A stretch of 64,000 nt of DNA from Rhynchopus sp. YZ270_cl-10 (GCA_964035575.1 OZ037927.1:992001-1056000), one strand, 5' to 3'. Shown: positions 53,293 through 63,990, numbered from the stretch's first letter. Program-made: numbers and translations. Notes: generated from the letters alone by a model not told the origin.

Positions 53293-54296
53293 GACGGTGG
53301 GCTATGGATAAGCCGCGGGACGAACTTGGTGCAGCTCTGAACCATATGTACCTCGCAGACACGGCAGTTGAGCCCCGGGATGGGGCTCCGATGGAGTCTG
53401 TCATTATGAACTTGGAGGTGGCAACGCGCCTCGCATGGGAAAGCTACAGAGTGAACAACCGCCCAGCTTACGGCCCAACAAGACCTCTCTGCGACTGGTT
53501 TCCTGGAGGGATGATTAAACATGATTACGTCATGAAGAGAGCAAAAGCGGAGCGTGCACCGGTAGAACAGATTGAAGCTGGTACTCACATGACGGACGCT
53601 ATCGCTGAAGTCGAAAGGGCACTCCTCCAGGGACAGTACGTGAACCCTGGCCATAACAGTGAGCTGGGTATCGACTACCTTGCACCGCTGTGGATAGACA
53701 CTTTCAGTGGTCGTCCTACTATACTCGCATATCAGCACAAAAACCGGCCTCGTCTTGGCAAAAACGAGACAGAAGAGGATGCATACATACGTGTCGTTGG
53801 CGGCATCTGGAAAGCACCAATTGTAGACAAACTGTCAGAGAAGGGATACAATATACTACCGGTGCTGTTCACCACCACTCATGCCAACGAAACTATCCGC
53901 AACGAAGAGACTCAAGAACCTGCAAAAGAACTCGCACAAAAGCTGGACGAGTTGTGTCCAAAGGGTTGGGTGGTGTTCGACTTGAAAGGCATGGAGAAGT
54001 TCACTCATCGACTAGGCAGCATGCGTCATGTCATATTCAAACCAGACACAAATGAGAATGATATGAGGAAACGAGACAAAAGACAAGGGGATCAGAAGAG
54101 TCTTGCACACACAGCAAATGGGAACGATACGGGTCTGGGAACTGGCTTATTGTTGGCATCACGTCCTGTGTGGCGTGCAACACCCTCTGGCGTCTCGCAC
54201 ATTCGCTACCACGTGTGGAACACACAGCCACCACCATTCGGGGCTAGGATGACAGGATATGTGCCATTATTACGGCGACTCTCTAAACTCATTTAG
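53268..54296 (+). CDS. PD-(D/E)XK nuclease-like region of a Crinkler/RHS-type unit
   Basis: The frame includes MDKPRDELGAALNHMYLAD, a helical region with HMTDAIAEVERALLQ, then LGIDYLAPLW and, after a short strand, ILAYQHKNR. An Asp followed by a Gln-x-Lys pattern fits the restriction-endonuclease fold that follows the NTPase in Crinkler/RHS-type proteins. It directly follows the NTPase ORF, so the two belong to one unit. The unit appears broken (about one break) and should be treated as a probable fossil. The last 60 residues are not recognised. Confidence 0.55.
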   Translation: MVVSPILLRRWAMDKPRDELGAALNHMYLADTAVEPRDGAPMESVIMNLEVATRLAWESYRVNNRPAYGPTRPLCDWFPGGMIKHDYVMKRAKAERAPVEQIEAGTHMTDAIAEVERALLQGQYVNPGHNSELGIDYLAPLWIDTFSGRPTILAYQHKNRPRLGKNETEEDAYIRVVGGIWKAPIVDKLSEKGYNILPVLFTTTHANETIRNEETQEPAKELAQKLDELCPKGWVVFDLKGMEKFTHRLGSMRHVIFKPDTNENDMRKRDKRQGDQKSLAHTANGNDTGLGTGLLLASRPVWRATPSGVSHIRYHVWNTQPPPFGARMTGYVPLLRRLSKLI

Positions 54297-54739
54297 GCGT
54301 GAGGGGGTTTTGTTTGGACAGAGGGCAACAGAGAAGGCAGCGAGGGATCGCAGATCAGGGTCCCCTCAGTATTTGGATATCTTCAACACGAGAATTTAAC
54401 ATCAATCCTCCAAGACGATGCACCATGGTATGTTGCTAGCAAGGAGGGTGGCAAGGTTGTGACAAAGCATGTTGATGAAATAGTGGCACATAGAGTGCCT
54501 GAAGCTTGAAGTGCTGATCAGGTGTTTGTGTCGAGGGAGGCTGATGGAAAATGATGAATGGTAAGTGCAAGAATACATGAGTGATGTGCAAGGGATAATT
54601 GATCAAGAGAAATAGGAAGTAAAATTCGCGCATCAGTGCTGAATCGTTGTAACGTAATGCGGAACTCACTACAGCAAGAAGTGAGTTCGAACCCCTCAAC
54701 CCCTCATAGACACGAAAAATTGAATACTGCTGACAAAAT
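54297..54739. other. No gene recognised between the nuclease-like frame and the ATPase fossil
   Basis: The sequence is non-repetitive and AT-richer than the receptor gene, with no domain seen. It may be more remnant sequence of either neighbour. Confidence 0.35.
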
Positions 54740-55349
54740 TTGGAAAGTGTGATGCATTCTGCAGACAACACTTCGACAACAACACTTCAGGGCATCATGG
54801 ACACCAACGATGCAGCAATAAGGTCAAACCTGGAGAGTAAAACATTTCAACCCTACCAGACCACAGCGGACTGCCCAGCAACACTACAATCAATCTTGAC
54901 AGAAAGACGAAGATTGATGAGACCTTAGAAGCTTTGAAACCAACAGCAGAGTTTTCGACAGTGTGGAGGAGTTCGATGTGGAGGACCTTGATGCAAACCA
55001 GAAGAACCTTGTGATCTTAGACGACGTTGTGATGGAGAGGAAGCAGAGAGACTTCATAAACCTGTACGTACATGGCCGTCATCGCAACATCTCACCAATA
55101 TACTTGAGTAAGAGCTTCTTTGACACCCCAAAGGTGATACGACAGAACTGCAGCTGCTTCCTGCTGTTCAACCTCAACAAGAAGGAGAGACGGATGATAG
55201 CGACTTCATGCAGCGACCTTGAGCCTGATGAGTTCAACAGTATGTTCGAAGGTCTTCCCCGGTACAACTTCGTCATGATCGACAACCAGCCTGTTCTTCC
55301 TGAACTGAAGTATCGAAGGAACTTTGATGAGATTGTGTTTCAAGGATGA
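54740..55349 (+). mobile_element. Polinton-type (A32-like) packaging ATPase fossil
   Basis: The frame at 54963-55349 contains NLVILDDVV and, further on, the characteristic SPIYLSKSFFDTPKVIRQNC and FNLNKKERRMI segments of the FtsK/HerA-like packaging ATPase of Polintons, virophages and poxviruses. Only the C-terminal half is recognisable; the part from 54740 may be related. No capsid, integrase or polymerase gene is seen nearby. It is a broken remnant with several breaks, of unknown but not recent age. Confidence 0.7.
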
Positions 55350-55717
55350 TAAGAGAAAAGATGTCCGACAAGACAAGAGACTCACAACCGAAGGTTCCTC
55401 GAGGGACTTCAGCCCGAGATGTGAGTTCCAGTGGGAGTGTTGGGAGCAAGATAGTGACTGTGATGTGTTGCAGAAGCAAGTGTGTTGGCAACCCTAATGT
55501 GGTGGTCAAATGTTAGTCTCGGCAGCTCAAGGTGAATACGTTCACCGAGTCCCACAAAGAGAACGAGCACCCCACTCCCCTTATCTTTGCTATTCCATCA
55601 TCATTTCAGTTAAGTTGTCTCCACCCCACACCACCACGCACCTCTTTCATTACGCCAACAGGAAACGTAACCCCTTCTCTCCTCATATACCCCCAACACC
55701 TTTCCCTTTCCCCAAAC
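55350..55717. other. Spacer with C/T-rich leader of the next gene
   Basis: No gene is seen. The stretch 55560-55717 is rich in CCACACC and CCTTTCCC, like the leader at 49685-49920, and ends CCCCAAAC directly before ATG. Confidence 0.4.
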
Positions 55718-55955
55718 ATGCCTGATCCCAATGACCCTGTAGCAAAGGCTGAGAATGAGATTGCTGAACTGAAGGAGAGGGAGAAGACGCTGCAGAAGCA
55801 GATCGAGGAGTGGACCACTAGGTTGGTCAACAAAGTTCATGAAATTGGAGGGGATGAAAATGATGTACTGATTGCCGAAGCTGGAGAGTACACTGGCCCT
55901 GATAGCGCAGCTGCAGCATGCGCGCGCAAAATCGCCGAGCTCAAGGTGGAGAAGA
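55718..55955 (+). CDS. Small coiled-coil protein, probable first exon
   Basis: From MPDPNDPVAKAENEIAELKE the frame has a clear heptad pattern (EIAELKEREKTLQKQIEEW), then VNKVHEIGGDENDVLIAEAG and a second helical part ending KIAELKVEK. It is followed by a possible splice donor (GAAGACG then GTATGG at 55956) and by T-rich sequence, after which repeats begin; the open frame itself runs to 56008. I infer the first exon of a host gene whose rest is displaced or beyond the repeats. No family is recognised. Confidence 0.45.
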
Positions 55956-55984
55956 CGGTATGGCCCTTGCTTTCCATTTTTTAT

Positions 55985-56760
55985 TTTATTTTATTAACGC
56001 GCAATTAAGGTCTCGTACAAAAATCCTGACCAAAAAAGTATTTTTAGGATCCTTAATCCCACTAGTGGGATTAAGGATTGTGTATAAAATAGCCGTAAAA
56101 TTTTTGACAGTAAAATTAAGGAAATAATTACACGCGAAAAAAATTTTTTTTTTCGGCCTGCCACGACACATTTTTTGGCACAAAAATAACTATTTATTCA
56201 CCTCCTTTTAGCGGGGTTTTATTTTGCGATAACTTCACGCATTTTTTTCCCAGGCGAGGGCTACTTAATTTGCCGAGCGAAGCGAGGCAAATTGAGTGCA
56301 CGAGCCTGGGAAAAAAATAAGTGAAGTATCGCAAAATAATCCGCTAAAAGGAGGTGAATACGTAATTTTATTTCACGGGAAATAAAGTATACGAAAGGAT
56401 TTGGCACTTTTAGCGTGACTTATTTATTGTGCAATAACTAACGAGTATGTGTCCTCACAGGAAGCTCTCAGGGAAAAAAAAAAAAAAAGAGCGTGAAAAA
56501 AAAAAAAAAAAAGCTCTCATTACCCTCCCGCCAGCGCTACCGGGTCCCGCGGACCCCTAGATAGGCCCGCTGAGGGGCTGGCGGGATTGAGGAGGCTGGA
56601 GGGAGGCTAAAAAAGGCTGGACGGTCCCTCCAGCCCTACTACCTACATGTACCAAAATTTAGCGTGAAATTATCATTAAATAAAATCCCGCTAAAAGTGC
56701 CAAATCCTTCGTATACTTTATTTCCCAGGGGAATAAAAAAAATTTTTTTTTTGGAAAAAA
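55985..56760. repeat. Foldback with CACCTCCTTTTAGCGGG arms
   Basis: CACCTCCTTTTAGCGGGGTT at about 56199 pairs with its complement at about 56337-56357, and the arms continue through TTTTGCGATAACTTCACGC. The loop contains GCCGAGCGAAGCGAGGC. A further inverted pair joins 56380-56420 and 56690-56725 (TTTCCC…GTATAC…GGATTTGGCAC). CTCCAGCC-rich and A-run segments fill the rest. No gene is seen. Confidence 0.6.
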
Positions 56761-57378
56761 AAAACACAGGGCTCTCGGAGATCACCCCCAAAACCCAAAA
56801 AGGGGGGTGATTTGGGGTCAAAAAAATTTCCCCACACTATGTGCAAAGGGTGGGACGTGGGAAAGAAACTGCGGTCATGGCACCCGAAAGGTTCCGGGCG
56901 AAGCCACGGTACGCAACATAAAATGTTGACATAAAATGGCACTGTCGTTGGTAATTATCGTCAGTTTGCATGAATTTTACTTCCATATTTTGCTAAACGA
57001 AAGTTTCTGGCGAAGCCACGGTACGCAACATTTCAAAAAAATGCGCTTAAAATTGCACATTATTACAGCCAAACTATGTCAAAGGGAAGGATGGTTGTAA
57101 GCTTGCGCCGCAGGCGCACGGTACGCTACTTTTTTTCTTTCGCCATGCTGCATGCTTCCTTTTTCCTTCGGCGTTTGACCAATTGAGTCGCGTTCTGGCT
57201 GTGACGGGTCACTTTGTTCACTGCTGTGTGAACAACGGAGCTCTAGTAGAAAGACCCCCAAAAAAAAAAATCCGGATTTCCCAACTTTTTTTTTTTTTTG
57301 GGGGGGTGATTTTCCGAAAAAATCACCCCCCCCAAAATCCGTTATTTTTTTTTTTTTTGGGGATTTTTGGGCAAAATC

Positions 57379-57410
<32 letters not shown>
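56761..57410. repeat. Low-complexity region with GCGAAGCCACGGTACGCAAC repeats
   Basis: GCGAAGCCACGGTACGCAAC occurs at about 56893 and 57012, and a related CGCACGGTACGC at 57114. From 57255 on there are A, T, G and C runs. No gene is seen. Confidence 0.45.
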
Positions 57411-57412
<2 letters not shown>

Positions 57413-57658
57413 TAGGCATAGTGTGCAGACGAACATTTTTGGTTCGTCGACGAACAAAATGTTCGTCGGTTTTGTTCGTCGATGTTCGTCGACGAACATC
57501 GACGAACATCGACGAACAGGTCCCTGCCACAAGGGCAACCCACGACGAACAACGACGAACATCGACGAACAACGACGAACATCGACGAACAAAAATTTTT
57601 TTTCCCCCCACGACGAACATCGACGAACATTTTGTTCGTCTGCACACTATGCCTAGGG
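57411..57658. repeat. Foldback with GACGAACAT minisatellite
   Basis: CCTAGGCATAGTGTGCAGAC at the left is mirrored at 57636-57656. Between them run many CGACGAACA units in both orientations. It is a compact hairpin and no gene is read from it. Confidence 0.8.
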
Positions 57659-58852
57659 GAGGGTCACTGCACGTTAAATCTCTCGATAAATGCGATTTTT
57701 CCGATTTTGATCCTCAGAACCGCAGAAGTCCCCGAAAACTATACCAAACCACCTAGGGGACCCAAAAAACGCACCAGCGCCCCAGTTTTGACACAGAAAC
57801 ACTCAGATAATGCCTGAAATGCAATTTTAAAAGAGTGCCTACAGAACTTGTACCTGCCCACCCCTGTAGATAGAGCAACTCACACATCCATCACGCCTCA
57901 GTGTGAGCCAGGGGCCAGAAAAGCCCCCAAAGCCACATATTTTCACCCCAGAACCTATCCCGAGGGGTACCCAGCCTGTTTCGGGGTGTTTAGAGGGACT
58001 TGGTGGAACTTAGAACCATGTTTCAAAAAGGGTACAAGTACTGTGCCAAGGGTTTGCCCTCTCAAGGGACCAAGTACTTGTACCCTTTTTGAAACATGGT
58101 TCTAAGTTCCACCAAGTCCCTCTAAACACCCCGAAACAGGCTGGGTACCCCTCGGGATAGGTTCTGGGGTGAAAATATGTGGCTTTGGGGGCTTTTCTGG
58201 CCCCTGGCTCACACTGAGGCGTGATGGATGTGTGAGTTGCTCTATCTACAGGGGGGGTGGGCAGGTACAAGTTGGTGGTCACTTTTAAAAAACGCAAAAA
58301 AGTCGCTCAGAAGTGGTCAAAAGTGCCCAAAACCGGGCGGAATTCGATTTTTGGGGTCCAAATGGGCCTATGGTGTGGTTTTTTTTGACCTCAGGGGGTA
58401 TTTTTTGTTTTATTGCCTACTTCACGCTTTTTGACGGCTTCAGATACCTTAGGGTGGGAAAACCCTTGGCACAGTACTTGTACCCTTTTTGAAACATGGT
58501 TCTAAGTTCCACCAAGTCCCTCTAAACACCCCGAAACAGGCTGGGTACCCCTCGGGATAGGTTCTGGGGTGAAAATATGTGGCTTTGGGGGCTTTTCTGG
58601 CCCCTGGCCCACACTGAGGCGTGATGAATGTGTGATTTGCTCTATCTACGGGGGGTGGGCAGGTACAAGTTCTGTAGGCATTTTTTAAAAATTGCATTTC
58701 AGGCATTATCTGAGTGTTTCTGTGTCAAAACTGGGGCGCTGGTGCGTTTTTTGGGTCCCCTAGGTAGTTTGGTATAGTTTTCGGGGACTTCTGCGGTTCT
58801 GAGGATCAAAATCGGAAAAATCGCATTTATCGAGTACAGTGACCCTCCCCTA
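57652..58852. repeat. 1.2-kb inverted repeat with nested hairpin
   Basis: The arm beginning GGAGGGTCACTGCACG is mirrored at the right by CAGTGACCCTCCCCTAG. Within it, a third partly inverted copy joins at 58047-58062 (GTACAAGTACT… hairpin, about 57985-58115). The arms are nearly identical, so formation or homogenisation is recent. The frames seen here mirror each other and are not genes. Confidence 0.75.
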
Positions 58853-59434
58853 GCCCCCCCCCACAGCAGAGAATAAGCCCGGTCCCCGGTCCCCGCTCCC
58901 CGGTCCCTGGTCCTGGTACTGGTCCTGGTCCCGGTCCCAGTACTGGTCCTGGTCCCAGTCCCGGTCCTGGTATCGGTCCCAGTCCCGGTCCTGGTACTGG
59001 TACTGGTCCCGGTCCCGGTCCCGGTCCCGGTCCCGGTCCTGGTATCGGTCCCAGTCCCAGTCCCAGTCCTGGTACTGGTACTGGTCCCGGTCCCAGTCCC
59101 GGTCCTGGTATCGGTCCCAGTCCCAGTCCCAGTCCTGGTACTGGTCCCGGTCCCGGTACTGGTACTGGTACTGGTCCCGGTCCCAGTCCCGGTCCTGGTA
59201 TCGGTCCTGGTCCTGGTACTGGTCCTGGACCAGGACCGGGACAGAGACCGGGACCAGTACCTGGTCCTGGTCCCGGTCCCCCACCCTCCCGCGCCCGGGT
59301 CCCCTCCCACTTTCGGGCGTTTTCACCACTGTTTTCTACATATTGTGTCCCAGTCCGGCTGAGAATAACCCGGTCCCCGGTCCCCGGTCCCCGGCCCCCC
59401 CTACCTTATTCTCTGCTGTGCCCCCCCCCTAGGG
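58853..59434. repeat. GGTCCC/GGTACT hexamer minisatellite between GAGAATAA ends
   Basis: The 6-bp units GGTCC(C/T), GGTACT and GGTATC run from 58905 to about 59280. The whole is edged by AGAGAATAAG(C)CCGGTCCCC (58868) and its complement near 59400, and has an inner copy of CCCAGTCCGGCTGAGAATAA near 59349. A smaller relative is at 62510-62705. Confidence 0.75.
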
Positions 59435-60109
59435 CAGTGCTGTAAGAATACGTAAGAATACGTTGATTTTCAGAATTGTGGATACGGATACGTATCCGTA
59501 TCCGGATACGTATCCGTATCCCTTGTTTTCATCACCTTAAAAAGCCACCCGCCCATTTACCCCATACCCCACCCAACATAAGACAAAACTCGGTACAGAG
59601 CGTGTGGGAGAGACAGCTGCGGGGTCTTGTTTGGCACGATGTTGCGGGGAGCTGGAGGACTGTGACTCTTGCTAAAACTTGCTGGACTGGGACTCTTGCT
59701 CGTACAGTGACTCTCTCACTTCACCCTCTCTGTCCTGACTCTCTCTCCACTCACGCCGCTCTGCTCACGGTGCCCCCTGCACTACCCCAACTCCACCGGG
59801 GTACTAGTGACAAGTGCGCCATACTTGTCTCGTGTCCGAAAGCACTTGCCTTGAAAAAGAAGACAGAGGGCCTCGAGGCGAGTACTTCGCTGCTGTTGCA
59901 CAGTGAAGGTGGGAAGCATCCCAACACACTTCAGACACTAGCCGTACTGCGTGACGCTGGGTGAGTGCCGCTGGTTGTGAGGACTCCCCTGTACTTTTTA
60001 ACCTTACGTATTCTTACGTATTCTTAGTAAAAAAAATGAAAAAGTGGATACGGATACGTATCCGGATACGGATACGTATCCCGTATTCTTACAGCACTGC
60101 CCTAGGGGG
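59435..60109. mobile_element. hAT-like element with unique, possibly captured interior
   Basis: The ends are CAGTGCTGTAAGAATACG with an 8-bp duplication CCCTAGGG (59427-59434 and 60110-60117). Each end carries GGATACG(TATCC) barcodes. The interior (about 59530-60000) is neither AT-run nor palindrome. It has an open plus frame of about 160 residues ending LQTLAVLRDAG before GTGAGTG, a good splice-donor match. I infer captured host DNA. Confidence 0.8.
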
Positions 60110-61314
60110 TCCGACTCCTAATAGACTTGTGTATAAAATTTCGTACCAAAAACTCATTATTAAACTTCTGGTCATCTCCAAGGCAACTGCGGGTGAAAAA
60201 CACCCTCAGAGTGGGTCACAGGGGGCCTGTGGGCCGAAAAACGACCCAGAAGCCACCCCAGAATACAAAAAAATGGAAAAAAGTAGTGAAAAACCGGCTT
60301 TTTTCACGTTTTGGCCATGTTGGGCAAAACAGCGATTTTTCAAGAAAAAAACCAAAAAACGGCATATTTTTTGACATCACAAAGCCTCCTTTGGCACAAA
60401 TATACCCCAAAAGTGGCCTGTGAGTCCATTCCAACCTGTTTTGGGCATATTTGACACTTTTCGAAGTGTTTTTTTGGTGTTTTCACACTGAAAAACACCC
60501 CCAAAAGTGCTAGGGACACCCTAGAGACAGCACTGCCACCATTGCTCCAACCACATTCTCGGCCATATTTTTGTTTAAAACCCCCGAAAAAGGGCCCCCG
60601 GAACCCCAATCTTTCCAAATTTCCACCTCATCCCCACCCAAACACCGCAAAAACACGACAGAAAATCGTCTTAAAAAACACACTTTTTTCAAAAAGGCTA
60701 TTATGGAACCTGCCTGATGACCTTTTTGAAAAAAGTGTGTTTTTTAAGACGATTTTCTGTCGTGTTTTTGCGGTGTTTGGGTGGGGATGAGGTGGAAATT
60801 TGGAAAGATTGGGGTTCCGGGGGCCCTTTTTCGGGGGTTTTAAGCAAAAATATGGCCGAGAATGTGGTCGGAGCAATGGTGGCAGTGCTGTCCCTAGGGT
60901 GTCCCTAGCACTTTTGGGGGTGTTTTTCAGTGTGAAAACACCAAAAAAACACTTCGAAAAGTGTCAAATATGCCCAAAACAGGTTGGAATGGACTCACAG
61001 GCCACTTTTGGGGTATATTTGTGCCAAAGGAGGCTTTGTGATGTCAAAAAATATGCCGTTTTTTGGTTTTTTTCTTGAAAAATCGCTGTTTTGCCCAACA
61101 TGGCCAAAACGTGAAAAAAGCCGGTTTTTCACTACTTTTTTCCATTTTTTTGTATTCTGGGGTGGCTTCTGGGTCGTTTTTCGGCCCACAGGCCCCCTGT
61201 GACCCACTCTGAGGGTGTTTTTCACCCGCAGTTGCCTTGGAGATGACCAGAAGTTTAATAATGAGTTTTTGGTACGAAATTTTATACACAATTCTATTAG
61301 GAGTCGGACCCCCT
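60110..61314. repeat. 1.2-kb near-perfect palindrome
   Basis: The arms of about 590 bp (60110-60697 and 60721-61314) enclose a 23-nt loop. By eye only a few differences separate them. The arms contain no recognisable gene; the frames on either strand are mirror images. Confidence 0.9.
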
Positions 61315-61610
61315 ACCCCCCCCCCCCCCCCCCCGGGCCCCCCCCCCGAGAGCCTTGAAAAAACAACAAAAAATCGCAAAGATCCACACAAATCCACACA
61401 ATGGACAACGGACGTCTTCCAAATAGCCGTAGTTCGAACAAGACTGCCGAACACATAATGATTATGAAGAGCCCATCTACACATTTTCTCTTTACTTGTC
61501 ACTCACACTCACACTTAACACCATACCACCCTCACTCCAGGTTCTGATTACCTTCTTGGAACCCGCCGGATTTTTGTACTCGACCATAATTGCGCGATAA
61601 TAAAATATCT
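61315..61610. other. C/G runs and unique sequence, no gene seen
   Basis: After C and G runs to 61350 the sequence is non-repetitive, with a CACTCACACTCACACTTAAC tract near 61500. No feature is supported. Confidence 0.4.
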
Positions 61611-62977
61611 AATTTATATACATAGCGCTCTAATTAGACTCCAACTAGATAATTAGAGTCGGCAGTTAGAGTATAATTAGAGTCTTTAAAACTCTAACTG
61701 AACTCTAATACTCTAACTGGACTCTAATTAGACTCTAATTAGAGTCTTATAATAGGGTCAATAAGAGGGGCACATCAACCAATGCTATAGCCATAAACCC
61801 AGGGAGCATAGCCAGTGCAAGAAATTCGATTTTGTAATCCAGAACGTCTGTTTTCTGCTTGCAGAGGACTAGATACAAGAAAATATTGTTTGTTCCCCCA
61901 GAAAACCAGTGCACAATTCACACTGGTCTTGTTGCCTTTTTAGCACAGGAATTTTGGCCCAGGGCATGATCACTTGAAGCATGGCACTTTAGTGTGCATG
62001 GGGTAGGGTGTTGTTTGTTATGAATTCTCTTTGTTATAACATCTAAGTCAATCGCGGGTGGTGGTTTAGCGCGAGGCTTGGATCTCTCCTGGGTTCATAA
62101 GTAGTTATTTCTGCGGATGAAATGAACGTATACTCATAGATTTCCCGTCGACACAACCTTTGATACTGGGATTATCCCCTTCGACCCCTTAGTGGTAGTT
62201 AAACTCGATTGACATTTACATTCCTAGAGATGAAAGAACAAGACAACACTTCTGTACCCGCGCATCAAAATTGTGGAAAACTTTGCACCCCAAACATCCT
62301 CAATAACGCCCGCCAAAAGGCGCCCCTTGTTACTGGGAGTTGGTTCTCATGTTTGTTACCTGCACAGCAGGAATTCCTCTGAGTCCAACGCTGTTTGGCC
62401 TGTCTGCGGCATTGCACCCGAAGGTGCACGAAGAGTTTTTGCGGTGTCGCATTCCCTCATGTGTGGGTCACTCACACTTGAGGGCATGTGCCACTGCGGG
62501 TCCGGGTACCCATAGCTGAGAATAAGCCGGGTCCCGAGTCCCGGGTACTAGGTACAGTAGGACTTGGACTAGGCCCCCACCCTCCCGCGACCGGGTCCCC
62601 GACCCGCTTTCAGGCGGACCCACAGCGCCTTCACATAGTTGTGTCCCAGTCCGGCTGAGAATAACCGGGTCCCGGGTCCCCAAGTCTTATTCTCAGCTAT
62701 GTGGGCACCTGGACACCTGGGTCCTACAGAGGAACCTTAGGGGAACCAGTTCCTTAAGGCGTTTGCACCTACAAGAAGCCTGTTGTTTTACTCTAATTAG
62801 ACTATAATTAGAGTGTAGTTAGAGTCTAATTATGCTCTAACTGCGCTCTAATTATAGTCTAATTGAAGAAAAGCGACTCTAATTATACTCTAACTGGACT
62901 CTAACTGACTTGACCCAAAATCCCAGACTCTAATTATACCCTAACACTCTAATTGGAGCGCTATGTATAAATTTAGT
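61611..62977. mobile_element. TIR element edged by CTCTAATTAG repeats
   Basis: The left edge TACATAGCGCTCTAATTAG and the right edge CTAATTGGAGCGCTATGTA are inverted. Each is followed inside by about 150 bp of (A)CTCTAATTAGA units (61640-61745 and 62790-62960). The middle (61760-62510) is unique with no convincing gene; a GGGTCCC-rich inverted segment lies at 62510-62705. Family not recognised and target duplication not clear. Confidence 0.55.
62510..62705. repeat. GGGTCCC inverted segment
   Basis: AGCTGAGAATAAG(C)CGGGTCCC at the left and CTTATTCTCAGCTATG at the right are inverted, with TGTCCCAGTCCGGCTGAGAATA near 62641. It is a short relative of 58853-59434. Confidence 0.65.
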
Positions 62978-63115
62978 GTAATTATTCCCGTAATTACACT
63001 TGGGGGGGTTCTGGCACTCGTTTTCCTAATCGCACTCGCTGCGCTCGTGCGATTATTGGAAAACTCGTGCCAGAACCCCCCCGCGTGTAATTATGAGGAA
63101 ATAATTACACTAGAA
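62978..63115. repeat. Hairpin with GTAATTATT ends and GCGAGCGCAGCGAG loop
   Basis: GTGTAATTATT and GGGGGGGTTCTGGCACTCGT are mirrored at 63062-63111. The loop reads CGCACTCGCTGCGCTCGTGCG. It resembles the foldbacks at 38720 and 56265, which also have a GCGAGCGAAGCGAGGC-like loop. Confidence 0.7.
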
Positions 63116-63349
63116 TTATATATCAGTCAATAACTGAACCACCGGGACTTTTCTCCCAAGGTTCGTTGAACAAAAAACTGATCGTCAAAAAAAATTGTCC
63201 GACCCCGCAATTGAAAGATTTTGAGCAGCGGAATGCAAAGAAATAAAATAAAAAATAAAAAAAAATTTTTTTTGAACTCCAGATTGGTGAATCCCAAAAA
63301 GTCGAAAATGAATTGCATGAATGCGAGGCACCGAAATTTTTAAAAAAAA

Positions 63350-63990
63350 TTAAAACCCTGCGGGGATGGATTTCCGAGTCGATATCTTTTAATTGCGGGG
63401 TCGCACGATTTCTGGAAATGAGTAGAAGTTAAAAAATCTTCTGTACATGGGTAGTTGTGGCTGTACACCGTGGAAAACGGCGTACAGCCAGTCTAAACTG
63501 ACACATGCATTTTAGGTCAAAAATACTCATTTCTGAGCGCAAAGTGACGCCATCACAGCACGCACAGACTCCCGAGAACCGGAAAAAAAATTTTTTTTTC
63601 CCGATTTTTTGTAGGCAAAAAATGGCCACCAACCAGTACCCCTTCAGACTTCCCTTAAGACTTTGTACAGGGAGCCCCCCACACAAAAACCAGGTTCCAG
63701 GGGGGTCAGGAGGGTGGCTGCGTAACAGTGAGGATCACTTTTTTTTCTTTGTCAAAAGTGATATTTTGACTGTTTTGCACGATCTGAATCCATTCGAACA
63801 ATTTTTTTTGAATTTTGAGGATTTTTTTGTAAAATACTACCGCCCAGGCTTATACCTGAAAACTGGAAAAACTGGTTTTGGTCGAGGCCCTCACACATCT
63901 GAGGTGAACCAACGACATCAAAAGTTTTCAAAACCCAGCGGGGATGGGTTTCCGAGTCGATATCTTTTAATTGCGGGGTCGCACGATTTT
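63350..63990. repeat. Direct repeat pair at the window end
   Basis: GCGGGGATGG(A/G)TTTCCGAGTC and the next 36 bases (…TTTTAATTGCGGGGTCGCACGATTT) occur at about 63360-63412 and 63938-63990. The stretch between them holds A-run/T-run blocks and no clear gene. They may be ends or units of another element that continues past the window. Confidence 0.6.

Noticed and set aside
54640-54700. tRNA-like GTTCGAACC near 54680
   Set aside because: The flanking bases do not form a T stem and no acceptor or anticodon arms can be drawn.
58850-59329. Frames reading as Thr-Gly-Thr and Asp-Arg-Asp repeats
   Set aside because: They are translations of the GGTCCC/GGTACT hexamer minisatellite and are open in several frames at once.
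62040-62110. Possible tRNA in GTGGTTTAGCGCGAGGC … GGGTTCATAAG
   Set aside because: No complementary acceptor stem or anticodon stem could be found by eye.
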